Both the position numbers and the translations under genes were made by a program. DNA of 10,100 bases from Erysipelotrichaceae bacterium (GTDB lineage: Bacteria > Bacillota_I > Bacilli_A > Erysipelotrichales > Erysipelotrichaceae): NCBI GenBank assembly GCA_030533035.1, contig JAUNJW010000058.1, positions 1 through 10,100 of the forward strand, in the 5' to 3' direction. The notes beneath the pieces were generated by a model, which had not been told where the DNA came from, searched no databases, and was given only the letters and a program-made list of their open reading frames with translations. Shown piece after piece: positions 4,898 to 10,100 of the stretch (positions are counted from its first letter, which is position 1; the number at the start of each line of letters is the position of its first letter).

Positions 4898-5776
4898 ATG
4901 AGTATTCTCGCAGTCACATGTGAAAACCCGGCGGATCTGAAAACATACAGGGAAAAAGGGGCGGATGAAGTGATCTTTGCCCTGGCGGATTCCTGTTTTT
5001 CAGCGCTGCGTCCGTTCAGTGAAGAAGAAATCCTGACGATGGCGGAAACGGCCCGTGCGGAAAACCTGCGGGTCAGTGTTCTCATGAACCGCCTGTTTCA
5101 TGAAGATGATATTGAAGCGGCATGTGAGAAGATGATCCGCCTGTGCCATGGCGGCATTGACGCGGTTCTTTTCGCCGACACCGGCCTGATGTATTCCGCA
5201 AGGAAAAACGGCCTCGAGGACAGGATGATCTACCAGCCGGAAACGATGATGACAAGCCCCGCAGACGCGCTGACATGGTGCAGTGAAAACCTGCAGGCAG
5301 TCATGATCTCGACATTGCTGACGGAGCAGGAAATTCTGAAAATCGCTGCCGGAGCGGCCGTGACAGGAATGAACATTCACGGCTATCAGCTGATGAGCGT
5401 CTCGGCCAGGCCGCTGCTGAGTGCCTTTGCGTTATCTGCCGGAAAAGAGCCTTTGAAAAACAAAGAGAACCTGACCCTGGTGGAAGCCAAGCGGCAGGAA
5501 CATATGCCGGTTTTTGAAAATGAATATGTCACGATGATTTTCTCGGATTATGTCCTGGAATCTTTCGATGAAATCAGAAAGTTCAGGGACGCCGGCATGA
5601 AGCGCTTCGTGATTGACGGCTGGCATCTGGACCCGCAGTCCGTACAGGAAGCCGTCGGATTATACAGGGCGCTGCTTGACGGAACAGCTGCAGCAGCAGA
5701 AATCCGGGAATACAGAAACACATATAAGGATATCCCGTTCTCAAAGGGATATTACGATCAGAAAACAGTCAGGTGA
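4898..5776 (+). CDS. trhP1: U32-family protein TrhP1, tRNA 5-hydroxyuridine synthesis
   Basis: A 292-residue peptidase-U32-like protein. It matches the shorter member (B. subtilis YrrN/TrhP1) of the pair that makes 5-hydroxyuridine at tRNA wobble position 34 from a prephenate-derived hydroxyl source. The N-terminal half is a TIM-barrel-like repeat: ADEVIFALAD, LRVSVLMNRLFHEDD, GIDAVLFADTGLM. Where catalytic U32 proteins carry the Cys-rich signature, this one has HGYQLMSVSARPLLSAF (from about residue 161) with no cysteine. That fits TrhP1 proteins, which I believe lack the cluster and act with TrhP2. I place the start at ATG 4898 because it begins the family-like MSILAV segment. A GTG at 4880 would overlap the promoter and has no ribosome binding site either. 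TrhP2 follows 4 nt later. Confidence 0.82.
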   Translation: MSILAVTCENPADLKTYREKGADEVIFALADSCFSALRPFSEEEILTMAETARAENLRVSVLMNRLFHEDDIEAACEKMIRLCHGGIDAVLFADTGLMYSARKNGLEDRMIYQPETMMTSPADALTWCSENLQAVMISTLLTEQEILKIAAGAAVTGMNIHGYQLMSVSARPLLSAFALSAGKEPLKNKENLTLVEAKRQEHMPVFENEYVTMIFSDYVLESFDEIRKFRDAGMKRFVIDGWHLDPQSVQEAVGLYRALLDGTAAAAEIREYRNTYKDIPFSKGYYDQKTVR

Positions 5777-5780
5777 GGCA

Positions 5781-6989
5781 ATGAAGAAAGTGGAACTTCT
5801 GGCGCCGGCAGGGGATCTTGCCCGGGCCAAAACCGCGGTCCGCTACGGGGCTGACGCCGTCTATATCGGCGGTCAGCTGTTTTCACTGCGCTCACGGGCT
5901 TCCAACTTTACGATGGATGACATCCGCGAGGCCTGCCTGTTTGCGAAAGACTACGGCTGCGCCATCCACGTCACCGTAAACATGATTCCCCATGAAGAGG
6001 ATTTCGAAGGCCTGGAGGAATATCTCAGGCAGCTGGAAGCCTTCGGGGTCAAGGCGATTATCGTCGCTTCGCCGGCGGTCATGAAGCTGGCCCGCAGAAC
6101 GGCTCCTTCCCTGGAGATCCACTGCAGCACCCAGATGTCGGTCACAAATTCAAGGGCGGCAGAGTTCATGCATGAAGCCTTTGACGTCGACCGGGTGGTC
6201 CTGGCCAGGGAGTGCACAATGGAAGAGGTGAAGAAGATCACCGCTGCCTCACCGGTGGAAACCGAAGCGTTTATCCATGGCGGCATGTGCGTCAACTACA
6301 GCGGCAGATGCACGCTTTCCAACCGGATGACGCTGCGCGACGCCAACCGCGGCGGCTGCGCCCAGAGCTGCCGCTGGCAGTATCATCTGTATGAGAATGA
6401 GAGGGAAATCTCGGACAGCCTTCTCTTCACCGCCGGTTCAAAGGACCTGATGGGCTCATATCAGATTTATGATCTGATGAAGGCCGGCGTCAGTTCACTC
6501 AAGATCGAAGGCCGGATGAAGACGGAGTATTATATCGCCTCGGTGGTCAGCGCCTACCGCCATCTGATCGATGAGATCATGGCCGCGGACGGACCGCTTT
6601 GCGAAGAACGGATGGCCTGGCATACAAAGGAAATCCTGCGCGGTGAAAACCGCGAGACATGCGCCGGCTTCTATAACGGCAGGGCAGCGGAAGACTCGCT
6701 GATCTACCATCCCAATTCCGACGCGAATGTCAATCATGACTTCCTTGCCACAGTGAAGTCATTTGACAGAAACACCGGCACCGCCGTCATAGAGACAAGA
6801 AACCCGATCGATACCGGGATGGAAATAGAAGTTCTCAGCCCGGGTATGAACAACCGTGTCTTCACGCTGAGCCGGATGAAAAACGAGGACGGGGAATTCA
6901 TGGAACAGTCAAGGCGGCCGATGGCTCTTCTGAAAGTGCCGGTTCCCTTTGAAGTCAGAGAAGAGGATATCCTCAGGAGGAACAGATGA
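5781..6989 (+). CDS. trhP2: U32-family protein TrhP2, tRNA 5-hydroxyuridine synthesis
   Basis: A 402-residue protein of the U32 family, close to B. subtilis YrrO/TrhP2 and E. coli YegQ/TrhP. It opens with KKVELLAPAGDLARAKTAV and GADAVYIGGQLFSLR, the usual U32 start. The family signature is at EAFIHGGMCVNYSGRC, followed by RGGCAQSCRW. The four cysteines C170, C177, C193 and C197 (spacing x6, x15, x3) are the expected iron-sulfur ligands. DLMGSYQIYDLMKAGVSSLKIEGRMK follows in the segment around residue 225-250. The C-terminal region (from about 310) is the usual beta-barrel-like extension. The frame stays open upstream to 5613, but ATG 5781 is the real start: it begins the conserved N-terminus and follows AGGTGA (5771-5776), which contains the trhP1 stop codon. 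The older 'peptidase' name is historical. Translation is probably coupled to trhP1 and to the next gene (ATGA overlap). Confidence 0.9.
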   Translation: MKKVELLAPAGDLARAKTAVRYGADAVYIGGQLFSLRSRASNFTMDDIREACLFAKDYGCAIHVTVNMIPHEEDFEGLEEYLRQLEAFGVKAIIVASPAVMKLARRTAPSLEIHCSTQMSVTNSRAAEFMHEAFDVDRVVLARECTMEEVKKITAASPVETEAFIHGGMCVNYSGRCTLSNRMTLRDANRGGCAQSCRWQYHLYENEREISDSLLFTAGSKDLMGSYQIYDLMKAGVSSLKIEGRMKTEYYIASVVSAYRHLIDEIMAADGPLCEERMAWHTKEILRGENRETCAGFYNGRAAEDSLIYHPNSDANVNHDFLATVKSFDRNTGTAVIETRNPIDTGMEIEVLSPGMNNRVFTLSRMKNEDGEFMEQSRRPMALLKVPVPFEVREEDILRRNR

Positions 6990-7705
6990 TTCTTGAAGGA
7001 AATGTGTCAGTCAAGGCAGCGGTCCTCGGCGGGATGCGGGAAGTTTACGAAATTATCGTTGATCAGAACAAGCATGACAAGGATACAGCGTTTATTCTGC
7101 GCCAGGCAGAACAGAGGAACATAAAGATCACCCGGACTGACAGGGAAACCATTGATTCCATGGCAAGCGGCCGTACCCATGGCGGTCTGATCGCCGCTGC
7201 CGGCGCAAGAAAATACCAGTCAATGGAAGAAGTCATTGACTTGAAGGATCCGTTTTTTGCCCTGGTGGAAGGGGTTGAGGATCCGTTCAACCTCGGCTAT
7301 GTGATCCGCTCGCTCTATTCCGCCGGCTGCGACGCCCTTTTCCTGGATCAGCGAAACTGGGAAAACGCCGAGCCGGTCATCCTGCGCTCCAGCGCCGGCG
7401 CCTTTGAATATCTCAGCATTGTCATGACCGAAGATCCGGCCGCTGAAATCAGGAAGATGAAGAGCAGGGGCGTCAGAACCTTCGCGGCGATGCGAAAAGA
7501 CGCCATTGAATATTTCGACGCGCCCCTGAAGCGGCCGCTGCTGATCGCGATCGGCGGCGAGATGCGGGGCCTTTCCGCAAAGGTCAGGGCGGAGATTGAG
7601 CAGAACATCTACATTCCCTATGCCAATGACTTCCGCAACGCGCTCAACGCCTCCGGCGCCGCCAGCGCTCTTGCCTTCGAGGTCATGCGCCAGAACAGAA
7701 AATGA
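6986..7705 (+). CDS. TrmH (SpoU) family RNA 2'-O-methyltransferase
   Basis: A 239-residue SAM-dependent ribose methyltransferase of the SPOUT superfamily. An N-terminal L30e-like RNA-binding part (about 1-85) contains THGGLIA (from about residue 64). The knotted catalytic domain follows. Motif 1 is VEDPFNLGYVIRS with N102 and catalytic R108. Motif 2 is IAIGGEMRGLS (about 191-201). Motif 3 is IYIPYANDFRNALNASGAAS with N221. Motif 3 departs from the usual SLNVSVA, with ALNASGA. The RNA target cannot be read from the sequence; RlmB-type 23S rRNA sites are the closest precedent. ATG 6986 overlaps the trhP2 stop (ATGA) and has AGGAGG at 6975-6980. Its place in the trhP operon suggests joint control of translation-apparatus modification. 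Confidence 0.88.
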   Translation: MILEGNVSVKAAVLGGMREVYEIIVDQNKHDKDTAFILRQAEQRNIKITRTDRETIDSMASGRTHGGLIAAAGARKYQSMEEVIDLKDPFFALVEGVEDPFNLGYVIRSLYSAGCDALFLDQRNWENAEPVILRSSAGAFEYLSIVMTEDPAAEIRKMKSRGVRTFAAMRKDAIEYFDAPLKRPLLIAIGGEMRGLSAKVRAEIEQNIYIPYANDFRNALNASGAASALAFEVMRQNRK

Positions 7706-7729
7706 AAAACAGGTCAGCGACCTGTCTTT
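7704..7729. terminator. Bidirectional hairpin between the trhP operon and flavodoxin
   Basis: ACAGGTC (7709-7715), AGC, GACCTGT (7719-7725) makes a 7-bp stem. Read on the minus strand it is followed by TTTTT and another T-rich stretch, so it is a good terminator for the flavodoxin gene. Read on the plus strand only CTTTG follows, so it is weaker for the trhP operon, which has a second terminator just downstream. Confidence 0.75.
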
Positions 7730-7742
7730 GCAATAATGAACG

Positions 7743-7762
7743 AGGCGGAGAAATCCGCTTTT
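7743..7762 (+). terminator. Intrinsic terminator of the trhP operon
   Basis: GCGGA (7745-7749) and TCCGC (7754-7758) pair around a GAAA tetraloop, extended by A-T and G-T pairs to 7743 and 7760. The T run ends at 7763, the last base of the convergent flavodoxin stop codon. Confidence 0.8.
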
Positions 7763-8251
7763 TCATTCGGTGATGCCCATTGTCAGCAGCCACGTCTGCA
7801 GCTTGAATCTGCCGATCGGGCCGTTTAACAGAAGGCCTTCGGTGACCTTCACATTCTCACCGATGAGTTCCCGCATTTCTTCGGCGCTGATGCCCATGCC
7901 GCCGCCCATTGAGGTCGCGAACGGGATGACAGTCTTTCCCTCAAAATCATTGTTTTCAACAAATGTGGCGATCACGCGGGGGAAGGAATCCCACCATACC
8001 GGGAAGCCGAGGAAAATGATGTCATAGGCGGAAAGGTCGGTCTTCTCTTCCGCTAAGGCCGGACGCAGGGAAGGATTGTTTTTTTCCTGTGAAGATCTTG
8101 AATCCGGATTGTTCCAGTCAAGATCCGCTTCCGTAAAGGGTTCTGCCGCTTTGATCTCATACAGGTCCGCGTTCAGGATTTCCGCCAGCTCACGGGCTGC
8201 GAAGCGGGTCTCTTTTCCCGCTGAAAAATAAGCTACCAGTTTTCTGCTCAT
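7763..8251 (-). CDS. Flavodoxin (Flavodoxin_4 type)
   Basis: A 162-residue FMN-binding fold protein. It starts with KLVAYFSAGKET (4-15), the phosphate-binding loop; the usual Gly at the fourth loop position (S-x-x-G-x-T) is Lys here. Family landmarks follow: DLYEIKAAEPFTEADLDW, SRSSQE, the RPAL strand, YDIIFLGFPVWWDSFP (FMN isoalloxazine region) and GKTVIPFATSMGGGMG. This is the short single-domain flavodoxin found in many gut Bacillota, a probable electron carrier or quinone/nitro reductase partner. I chose ATG at plus 8251 over one 24 nt upstream: AGAGG (plus 8264-8260) is 8 nt before it and the protein then begins at the first beta strand. It is divergent from the zinc-ribbon operon and convergent with the trhP operon, so nothing nearby indicates its partner. 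Confidence 0.88.
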   Translation of the reverse strand: MSRKLVAYFSAGKETRFAARELAEILNADLYEIKAAEPFTEADLDWNNPDSRSSQEKNNPSLRPALAEEKTDLSAYDIIFLGFPVWWDSFPRVIATFVENNDFEGKTVIPFATSMGGGMGISAEEMRELIGENVKVTEGLLLNGPIGRFKLQTWLLTMGITE

Positions 8252-8273
8252 GGAATGTACCTCTTCTGCTTTC

Positions 8274-8282
8274 ATTATGACA
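8274..8282 (-). promoter_or_regulatory. Extended -10 promoter for the flavodoxin gene
   Basis: The minus strand has TGT followed by CATAAT (plus 8279-8274, 5/6 match) with only a weak -35. The predicted start near plus 8267 leaves about 16 nt of leader, which contains the AGAGG. Confidence 0.5.
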
Positions 8283-8287
8283 GATTC

Positions 8288-8330
8288 CGTGTCTTATGTT
8301 CGTGTATAATTTCATATATACCGACACGAA
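8288..8330. repeat. CGTGT half-sites in the divergent promoter region
   Basis: TTCGTGT (8299-8305) and ACACGAA (8324-8330) form a 7-bp inverted repeat 18 nt apart, surrounding the plus-strand -10 element. A further CGTGTC (8288-8293) pairs with GACACG (8323-8328). Three CGTGT half-sites within 43 nt of a divergent promoter region could be an operator. No regulator gene is visible here. Confidence 0.45.
8305..8310 (+). promoter_or_regulatory. -10 element for the zinc-ribbon/TrmH/HAD operon
   Basis: A perfect TATAAT lies at 8305-8310, preceded directly by TG. No good -35 box is found 16-18 nt upstream. The predicted start near 8317 gives a leader of about 27 nt ending in GGAGG (8332-8336). Confidence 0.6.
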
Positions 8331-8343
8331 TGGAGGCTGCCAT

Positions 8344-8709
8344 ATGATCTGTCTGAAATGCCGTGCTGAAATTGAGGATTTAAGCATGTACTGCCCCAAC
8401 TGCGGCGCCCCGCAGTTCGCCCCGAAGCACGATGAGGAAATAACCCTGGAGCTGAGTGACCCGATGAAATCGAAGGTCGTGATCACAGAGGTTGAAAACA
8501 TGACCGAAGCCCTTGCGAAGCTGAAGGATATCACCGGCCGTTCCATCATGGAACTCAGGACCCTGTTAAAAGAACTGCCGGCCGTCGTTATGGAACATCT
8601 CAGCGCAGAGGACGCTGTTTCCAGGGCGAAGCTTCTGCAGGAAGCCGGCCTGAAGGCTGAAGCGGACACCGGCGCCGTTTCCCTCAGTGAGGAAAAGGAA
8701 GAGGACTGA
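8344..8709 (+). CDS. Zinc-ribbon protein with ribosomal L7/L12 C-terminal-like domain
   Basis: A 121-residue two-part protein. Residues 1-21 are a zinc ribbon, C3-x2-C6 and C17-x2-C20 (MICLKC...YCPNCG). Residues about 38-110 resemble the C-terminal domain of ribosomal protein bL12: KVVITEVENMT, then TGRSIMELRTLLKELP (L12: TGLGLKEAKDLVESAP), then LSAEDAVSRAKLLQEAGLKAEA (L12: [22 protein letters not shown]). In L12 this domain recruits translation GTPases. Here Gly and Lys residues of that contact face are largely replaced (GRSIMELR for GLGLKEAK), so factor binding may differ. The tail is acidic. ATG 8344 is chosen because GGAGG lies 7 nt before it and the upstream extension crosses the promoter. 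The stop is 1 nt before the next gene, an RNA 2'-O-methyltransferase, which suggests a ribosome-linked role. Confidence 0.8.
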   Translation: MICLKCRAEIEDLSMYCPNCGAPQFAPKHDEEITLELSDPMKSKVVITEVENMTEALAKLKDITGRSIMELRTLLKELPAVVMEHLSAEDAVSRAKLLQEAGLKAEADTGAVSLSEEKEED

Positions 8710-8710
8710 G

Positions 8711-9442
8711 ATGGAAGTCATTACATCCCTGCAGAATGCCAGGGTCAAAAAATGGACCGCCCTGCATACCAAAAAAGGCCGCGATGAAACCGGCCTGTTT
8801 CTTGTTGAAGGGGAGCACCTGATCCAGGAAGCCCTGAAAGCCGGCATCCTGGAAACCCTGATCACGGATTCTGACAATCCCTTTGAGTTTGAAAATGTGA
8901 TTCAGGTCACGCCGGAAATCATGAAGAAGATTTCGCAGAATGTCTCCGCTGTCCATCTGATCGGCGTCTGCCGGCAGAAGGAACAGAAAACCGGAATGAT
9001 TTCCAGGGTGATCCTGCTGGACGGCGTCCAGGACCCGGGCAATCTCGGCACGATGATCCGCACCGCCGTTTCCTTCGGCTTTGACGCCGTGTACTGTTCG
9101 GATGACACATGCGATCTGTACAATGACAAGGTGATCCGCTCGACCCAGGGCGCGCTGTTCCATATTCCCGTGATCCGCGGCAGTCTTCCGGGGATCATTG
9201 AGGATCTGAGAAAGGATGATTTCAGAATCATCGCCACCACCCTGGAACATTCAAAAACAATGTCTGAAATCGAAAACACCGGAAAGCTCGGCTTTGTCTT
9301 CGGCAATGAGGGCAAGGGCGTCAGGAAAGAAATCCAGCTTGACGCCGATGAACGCCTACGGATTGAAATGGAAGGCTTTGAGTCGCTGAACGTGGCGGTG
9401 GCGGCCGGTATCGTCATGTATCACTATCAGAGGAAATCATGA
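8711..9442 (+). CDS. YsgA-like TrmH family RNA 2'-O-methyltransferase
   Basis: A 243-residue SPOUT methyltransferase. The N-terminal L30e-like domain has the segment LHTKKGRDETGLFLVEGEHL, typical of the YsgA/RlmB-like group in Bacillota. The catalytic domain has all three motifs intact: DPGNLGTMIRT with N111 and R117, FGNEGKGV (197-204), and ESLNVAVAAGI (224-234). It is more canonical than the TrmH protein at 6986-7705 and is probably the housekeeping 23S rRNA type; the exact nucleotide is unknown. I chose ATG 8711 over a GTG at 8687: the family N-terminus (MEVITSLQN) begins there and AGAGG lies 6 nt upstream, inside the end of the previous gene. The ATGA overlap with the HAD gene suggests coupled translation. 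Confidence 0.9.
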   Translation: MEVITSLQNARVKKWTALHTKKGRDETGLFLVEGEHLIQEALKAGILETLITDSDNPFEFENVIQVTPEIMKKISQNVSAVHLIGVCRQKEQKTGMISRVILLDGVQDPGNLGTMIRTAVSFGFDAVYCSDDTCDLYNDKVIRSTQGALFHIPVIRGSLPGIIEDLRKDDFRIIATTLEHSKTMSEIENTGKLGFVFGNEGKGVRKEIQLDADERLRIEMEGFESLNVAVAAGIVMYHYQRKS

Positions 9443-10050
9443 TCCGCAATATCATATTTGACATGGGCGGGGTCCTCATGGACTGGAATCCCGCAAAGCT
9501 GCTTGAACAGCGAAACGTCTCCGGCGAAGATCATGACATCATGATGCGGGAGCTGTTCCATGAAACCGAGTGGATTGCGGTCGACCACGGTGTCATGAGC
9601 GAACAGCAGGCAGTTGATTCGGTCTGCGCCAGACTGCCCCAAAGGCTGAAGCCCGTCGCGGAAGATATCATCCTGAACTGGTGGAAGACGCCGTTTGATG
9701 ACATGCCGGGCATGGAGGAGCTGATCCATTCGCTTAAGAAGAACGGCTATATGATTTATCTGCTTTCCAACGCCAGTCTGCGTCAGGCGGAGTACTTTGA
9801 CCGGCTGCCGGCAAGTGAATGCTTCAGCGGCAGGATCACTTCGGCAGAGGTACGGATGTTAAAGCCGCAGGCGGATATTTATGCCCTGTGCCTGGAAACC
9901 TTCGGTCTGGCTGCGGAAGAGTGCGTCTTCATTGATGATTCATCGATGAATGTCCACGCCGCGCAGATGGCAGGCTACAGCGGCATTGTCTATCACGGCG
10001 ACACGGAAATGCTTATTGAGAAACTGAGAGGACTCGGCGTCCGGATCTGA
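9439..10050 (+). CDS. HAD superfamily phosphatase, YihX-like
   Basis: A 203-residue haloacid-dehalogenase-like hydrolase with a helical cap (subclass IA). Motif I is FDMGGVLMD: nucleophile D8, with Gly10 where most HAD phosphatases have the acid/base Asp. The same DxG pattern occurs in E. coli YihX, an alpha-glucose-1-phosphate phosphatase, so activity is not excluded. Motif II is LLSNAS (S110, N111), motif III is K142 in MLKP, and motif IV is VFIDDSSMN (D166, D167). The cap (about 15-85) carries the substrate specificity and cannot be assigned. It overlaps the TrmH stop by ATGA, with AGAGG at 9429-9433. It is the last gene of its operon; a link to RNA methylation is not evident. Confidence 0.88.
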   Translation: MIRNIIFDMGGVLMDWNPAKLLEQRNVSGEDHDIMMRELFHETEWIAVDHGVMSEQQAVDSVCARLPQRLKPVAEDIILNWWKTPFDDMPGMEELIHSLKKNGYMIYLLSNASLRQAEYFDRLPASECFSGRITSAEVRMLKPQADIYALCLETFGLAAEECVFIDDSSMNVHAAQMAGYSGIVYHGDTEMLIEKLRGLGVRI

Positions 10051-10072
10051 TCCGGAACTACCGGGCCTTTTT
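10041..10072 (+). terminator. Probable terminator after the HAD gene
   Basis: CCGG (10052-10055) pairs with CCGG (10061-10064) across a 5-nt loop, extended by a T-G pair, and a T run lies at 10068-10072. An alternative hairpin, CCGGAT/ATCCGG (10041-10055), competes and overlaps the stop codon. The stem is short, so the call is tentative. Confidence 0.5.
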
Positions 10073-10100
10073 CTGTCAGAAAAAAAGAGCTGCGCGGGCA

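Noticed and set aside
4813..4926. A small plus-strand frame starting MMGKWHF and overlapping the trhP1 start
   Set aside because: No Shine-Dalgarno, it lies mostly upstream of the predicted promoter, and it has no recognisable content. Not a credible leader peptide.
5613..5780. Upstream extension of the trhP2 frame
   Set aside because: It overlaps the conserved end of trhP1 in another frame, and a proper ribosome binding site and the family N-terminus place the start at 5781.
7704..7762. A small RNA gene between the trhP operon and flavodoxin
   Set aside because: The two hairpins are fully explained as back-to-back terminators for convergent units, and no promoter is visible.
8190..9417. 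Minus-strand open frames of 103-188 codons opposite the zinc-ribbon and TrmH genes
   Set aside because: They are shadows of well-supported plus-strand genes with intact catalytic or metal-binding motifs; no starts with ribosome binding sites.

Overview
The window looks like a chromosomal housekeeping region of a Bacillota (Firmicutes) bacterium of roughly 50% GC. My best guess is an Erysipelotrichia-like lineage; this rests on the mix of families, not on a marker gene. Pointers are a FolT-type ECF S component behind a tetrahydrofolate (THF) riboswitch, a TrhP1/TrhP2 pair of U32 proteins, a YsgA-like TrmH methyltransferase and strong AGGAGG ribosome binding sites. I see no mobile element, CRISPR array, tRNA or rRNA.

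Layout. (1) 1-1806, plus strand: the 3' part of a gene for a very acidic, probably disordered protein with repeated LDELLF-like motifs, closed by a strong terminator. (2) 1858-2353, plus: a single-gene unit with a clear promoter, a small inorganic-pyrophosphatase-like protein that has lost the family's metal-binding aspartates, and a terminator. (3) 2364-3939, minus: a likely two-gene operon of a YggS PLP-binding protein and a zinc-dependent phospholipase C-like protein. (4) 3961-4760, minus: folT under a THF riboswitch whose 3' part can hide the ribosome binding site. (5) 4881-7762, plus: a tight operon trhP1-trhP2-TrmH methyltransferase (tRNA and rRNA modification). (6) 7763-8282, minus: a flavodoxin. 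(7) 8305-10072, plus: a tight operon of a zinc-ribbon/L7-L12-like protein, a second TrmH methyltransferase and a HAD phosphatase.

The common theme is translation and cofactor upkeep: wobble-uridine hydroxylation of tRNA (TrhP), two SpoU/TrmH RNA 2'-O-methyltransferases, folate uptake under folate control, and PLP homeostasis. Genes inside the plus-strand operons overlap by ATGA or are 1-4 nt apart, so translational coupling is likely. Two transcription units (yggS and trhP1) appear to start from TGG-type extended -10 promoters placed so close to the start codon that their mRNAs should be leaderless.

There is no clear new defence or biosynthetic system here. The items most worth a second look are the folT expression platform, the zinc-ribbon/L7-L12 fusion beside an RNA methyltransferase, the acidic motif-repeat protein, the catalytically depleted pyrophosphatase-like protein, and the leaderless starts.
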